Shown one piece after another: positions 62,861 through 64,000 of a DNA stretch of 64,000 nt. The DNA comes from Methylobacterium sp. J-048. Its GTDB lineage: Bacteria > Pseudomonadota > Alphaproteobacteria > Rhizobiales > Beijerinckiaceae. The number at the start of each line of letters is the position of its first letter. The stretch's first letter is position 1. The position numbers and the translations under genes are program-made. The notes beneath the pieces were generated by a model, which made no database searches, was not told the DNA's origin, and worked only from the letters and a program-made list of their open reading frames with translations. Location: the NCBI RefSeq assembly GCF_022829515.1, contig NZ_JAKSYL010000287.1:186001-250000 (forward strand). The letters run 5' to 3'.

Positions 62861-63628
62861 ATGACCGATACAGGGCCGGATTTCATCAGCGTCGGCGAAG
62901 GAGCGGCCGCGCGGCGGATCGCCGTACGGGTGCGCGAGGGCGCCGGGCCGCCGGTGATCTGGCTCGGTGGATTCCGTTCGGACATGACGGCCACCAAGGC
63001 CGCCGCCCTGGATGCCTGGGCTGCAGAGAAGAAGCGCACCCTGGTGCGGTTCGATTACGCCGGCCACGGCGCTTCCGGCGGCACGTTCGCCGCGTGCACC
63101 ATTTCGTCCTGGCTCGAAGACGCACAGGCGGTCCTGGCGCGGTACGTCACGGAGCCGCCGATCCTGGTCGGCTCGTCAATGGGCGGGTGGATCGCCTGCC
63201 TCGCGGCGCGAGCCCGTGCCGTCGGCGGCCAAAAGACAGCGGGCTTGGTCCTGGTCGCGCCGGCGCTGGATTTCACCGAAGACCTGATCTGGTCGCAGCT
63301 GGATGAGGGTGCCCGCGCCGCTCTGTTGCGTCACGGAGTTCTTCAAAGGCCAAGCGACTATGCGCCCGAGCCCGATCCGATCACCCTCGCGCTGATCGAG
63401 GATGGCCGCCGGAACAGATTGCTCGAGCGCCCCTTCGATCCGGCCTGCCCGGTCCACATCCTGCAAGGCATGCGCGATCCGGATGTGCCCTACCAACACG
63501 CGCTCAAGACCGTCGGCCGACTGCCGGCCGAGGGGACCGTGCTGACCCTGATCGCCGATGGCGACCACCGCCTGTCACGGCCGCAGGATATCGCACGGCT
63601 CGTGGCGGCGGTGGCGGGAATCGCCTGA
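62861..63628 (+). CDS. Alpha/beta hydrolase family protein
   Basis: The product is 255 residues from ATG 62861, after GGAGAG. Triad candidates: nucleophile Ser in LVGSSMGGWIA, Asp in GMRDPDVPYQ and His in ADGDHRLSRP. An oxyanion segment IWLGGFRSDM is present, and the pattern resembles the ABHD10-like thioesterase/esterase group. There is no signal peptide. The substrate is unknown. Confidence 0.83.
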   Translation: MTDTGPDFISVGEGAAARRIAVRVREGAGPPVIWLGGFRSDMTATKAAALDAWAAEKKRTLVRFDYAGHGASGGTFAACTISSWLEDAQAVLARYVTEPPILVGSSMGGWIACLAARARAVGGQKTAGLVLVAPALDFTEDLIWSQLDEGARAALLRHGVLQRPSDYAPEPDPITLALIEDGRRNRLLERPFDPACPVHILQGMRDPDVPYQHALKTVGRLPAEGTVLTLIADGDHRLSRPQDIARLVAAVAGIA

Positions 63629-63648
63629 CCGGCACGGTTGGTCCGGGG

Positions 63649-63933
63649 TCAGTGCAGGCTGACGGCGTGGAGATCCTGGGCGACGGCATTGGCCAGCACC
63701 ACGTCTTTGGAATCCGCCAGCATGATCGGCTCGCCGCTCGCCGAAAGCAGGGCGAACAGGTCGAGGCCAGGCATCAGTTCCGGCGCCTGCGGGAACAGGC
63801 GGCGCACCTCGTCGGACCGGATCGGGCGAACGTAGGCGATATGGCCCTCGCCCAAAGCGGCTAGATCCGCCGGATTGAACTCGGCCGGATCGAGATCGGC
63901 GGGGGTCAGGGGAGATGCGTTCAAGTTCGTCAT
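63649..63933 (-). CDS. DUF1150 family protein
   Basis: The product is 94 residues. The core LAALGEGHIAYVRPIRSDEVRRLFP, then PGLDLFALLSASGEPIMLADSKDVVLANA, matches DUF1150, a small alphaproteobacterial family of unknown function, often encoded right after an Hsp20 heat-shock gene. The start overlaps the stop of the preceding frame (ATGA). Confidence 0.85.
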   Translation of the reverse strand: MTNLNASPLTPADLDPAEFNPADLAALGEGHIAYVRPIRSDEVRRLFPQAPELMPGLDLFALLSASGEPIMLADSKDVVLANAVAQDLHAVSLH

Positions 63934-63998
63934 GTGTTGCCCTCCTGGGGTGGCAGAGCGTCCACCTCCGGTCCCGGAGGCACCGGCGGCTCCACACG
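63930..63998 (-). CDS. C-terminal tail of an upstream gene (5' part outside window)
   Basis: A frame entering from the window end codes for RVEPPVPPGPEVDALPPQEG plus two residues and stops at 63930-63932, overlapping the DUF1150 start (ATGA). The overlap and the usual gene order suggest the tail of an Hsp20-type small heat-shock protein, but the sequence is too short and low in information to prove this. Confidence 0.35.
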   Translation of the reverse strand, partial: RVEPPVPPGPEVDALPPQEGNT

Positions 63999-64000
63999 GA

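Noticed and set aside
63575..63997. 140-codon frame on the minus strand overlapping DUF1150
   Set aside because: It is out of frame with DUF1150, Arg/Pro-rich and without a domain; DUF1150 has the clear family pattern.

Overview
The window is high-GC chromosomal DNA of an aerobic alphaproteobacterium, most likely Methylobacterium or a close relative in the Hyphomicrobiales. The organism call is inference. It rests on the base composition, the oxygen-dependent (CobG/CobN) cobalamin pathway, a methylmalonyl-CoA mutase small subunit, DUF1150 and DUF1636 proteins, and dense in-phase high-GC coding.

Layout. Positions 1-4.2 kb hold the end of holC, a secreted S10 peptidase, a discoidin/glycosyltransferase-like protein and a DUF4424 protein. 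Positions 4.4-20.3 kb form a cobalamin locus. A promoter and a cobalamin riboswitch precede cbtB-cbtA (cobalt uptake), a DUF1636 gene, cobW, a Uma2-type gene, cobN, cobG, cobH, cobI, an AbrB/PIN toxin-antitoxin pair, cobJ, cobK (inverted), cobL, cobE, cobM and cobB. Positions 20.3-26 kb hold an XRE regulator, a heme-degrading-type monooxygenase, an exopolysaccharide-initiating glycosylphosphotransferase, and zur divergent from znuCB. Positions 26-36.8 kb hold an epimerase-like gene, queG, two GST genes, uppP, the methylmalonyl-CoA mutase small subunit, two small secreted proteins, and a PP2C/kinase fusion coupled to comM. Positions 37-49 kb hold the SRP RNA, dnaX, ybaB, a DMT transporter with a divergent MarR regulator, a secreted hydrolase, pckA, recR, def-fmt-truA and dapE. 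Positions 49-64 kb hold a PilZ protein, glycogen-debranching and GT4 genes, rpmI-rplT, pheS-[two-gene HEPN cassette]-pheT, a DUF1186/SEC-C protein, moeB, infC, a second GT4, an alpha/beta hydrolase and DUF1150.

How the genes connect. The cobalamin locus takes up cobalt, rearranges and methylates the corrin ring, inserts cobalt and amidates it, under a B12-sensing leader. Two cobalamin users, queG and the methylmalonyl-CoA mutase subunit, lie within 12 kb of its end. Translation genes (infC, rpmI, rplT, pheST, def, fmt, truA, queG) and DNA maintenance genes (holC, dnaX, ybaB, recR, comM) are scattered through the window.

Most unusual observations. A ~103-bp near-palindromic dispersed repeat lies in the same reading frame inside both cobN and cobG, adding the same ~34-residue peptide to each enzyme. 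Three accessory cassettes (Uma2-like, AbrB/PIN, and a HEPN-like pair) sit inside otherwise core operons. cobK is inverted inside the cob operon, so readthrough would be antisense to it. queG has no ordinary start codon after its upstream neighbour ends. infC appears to start with ATT. No complete new defence system, CRISPR array, prophage or insertion sequence was seen.
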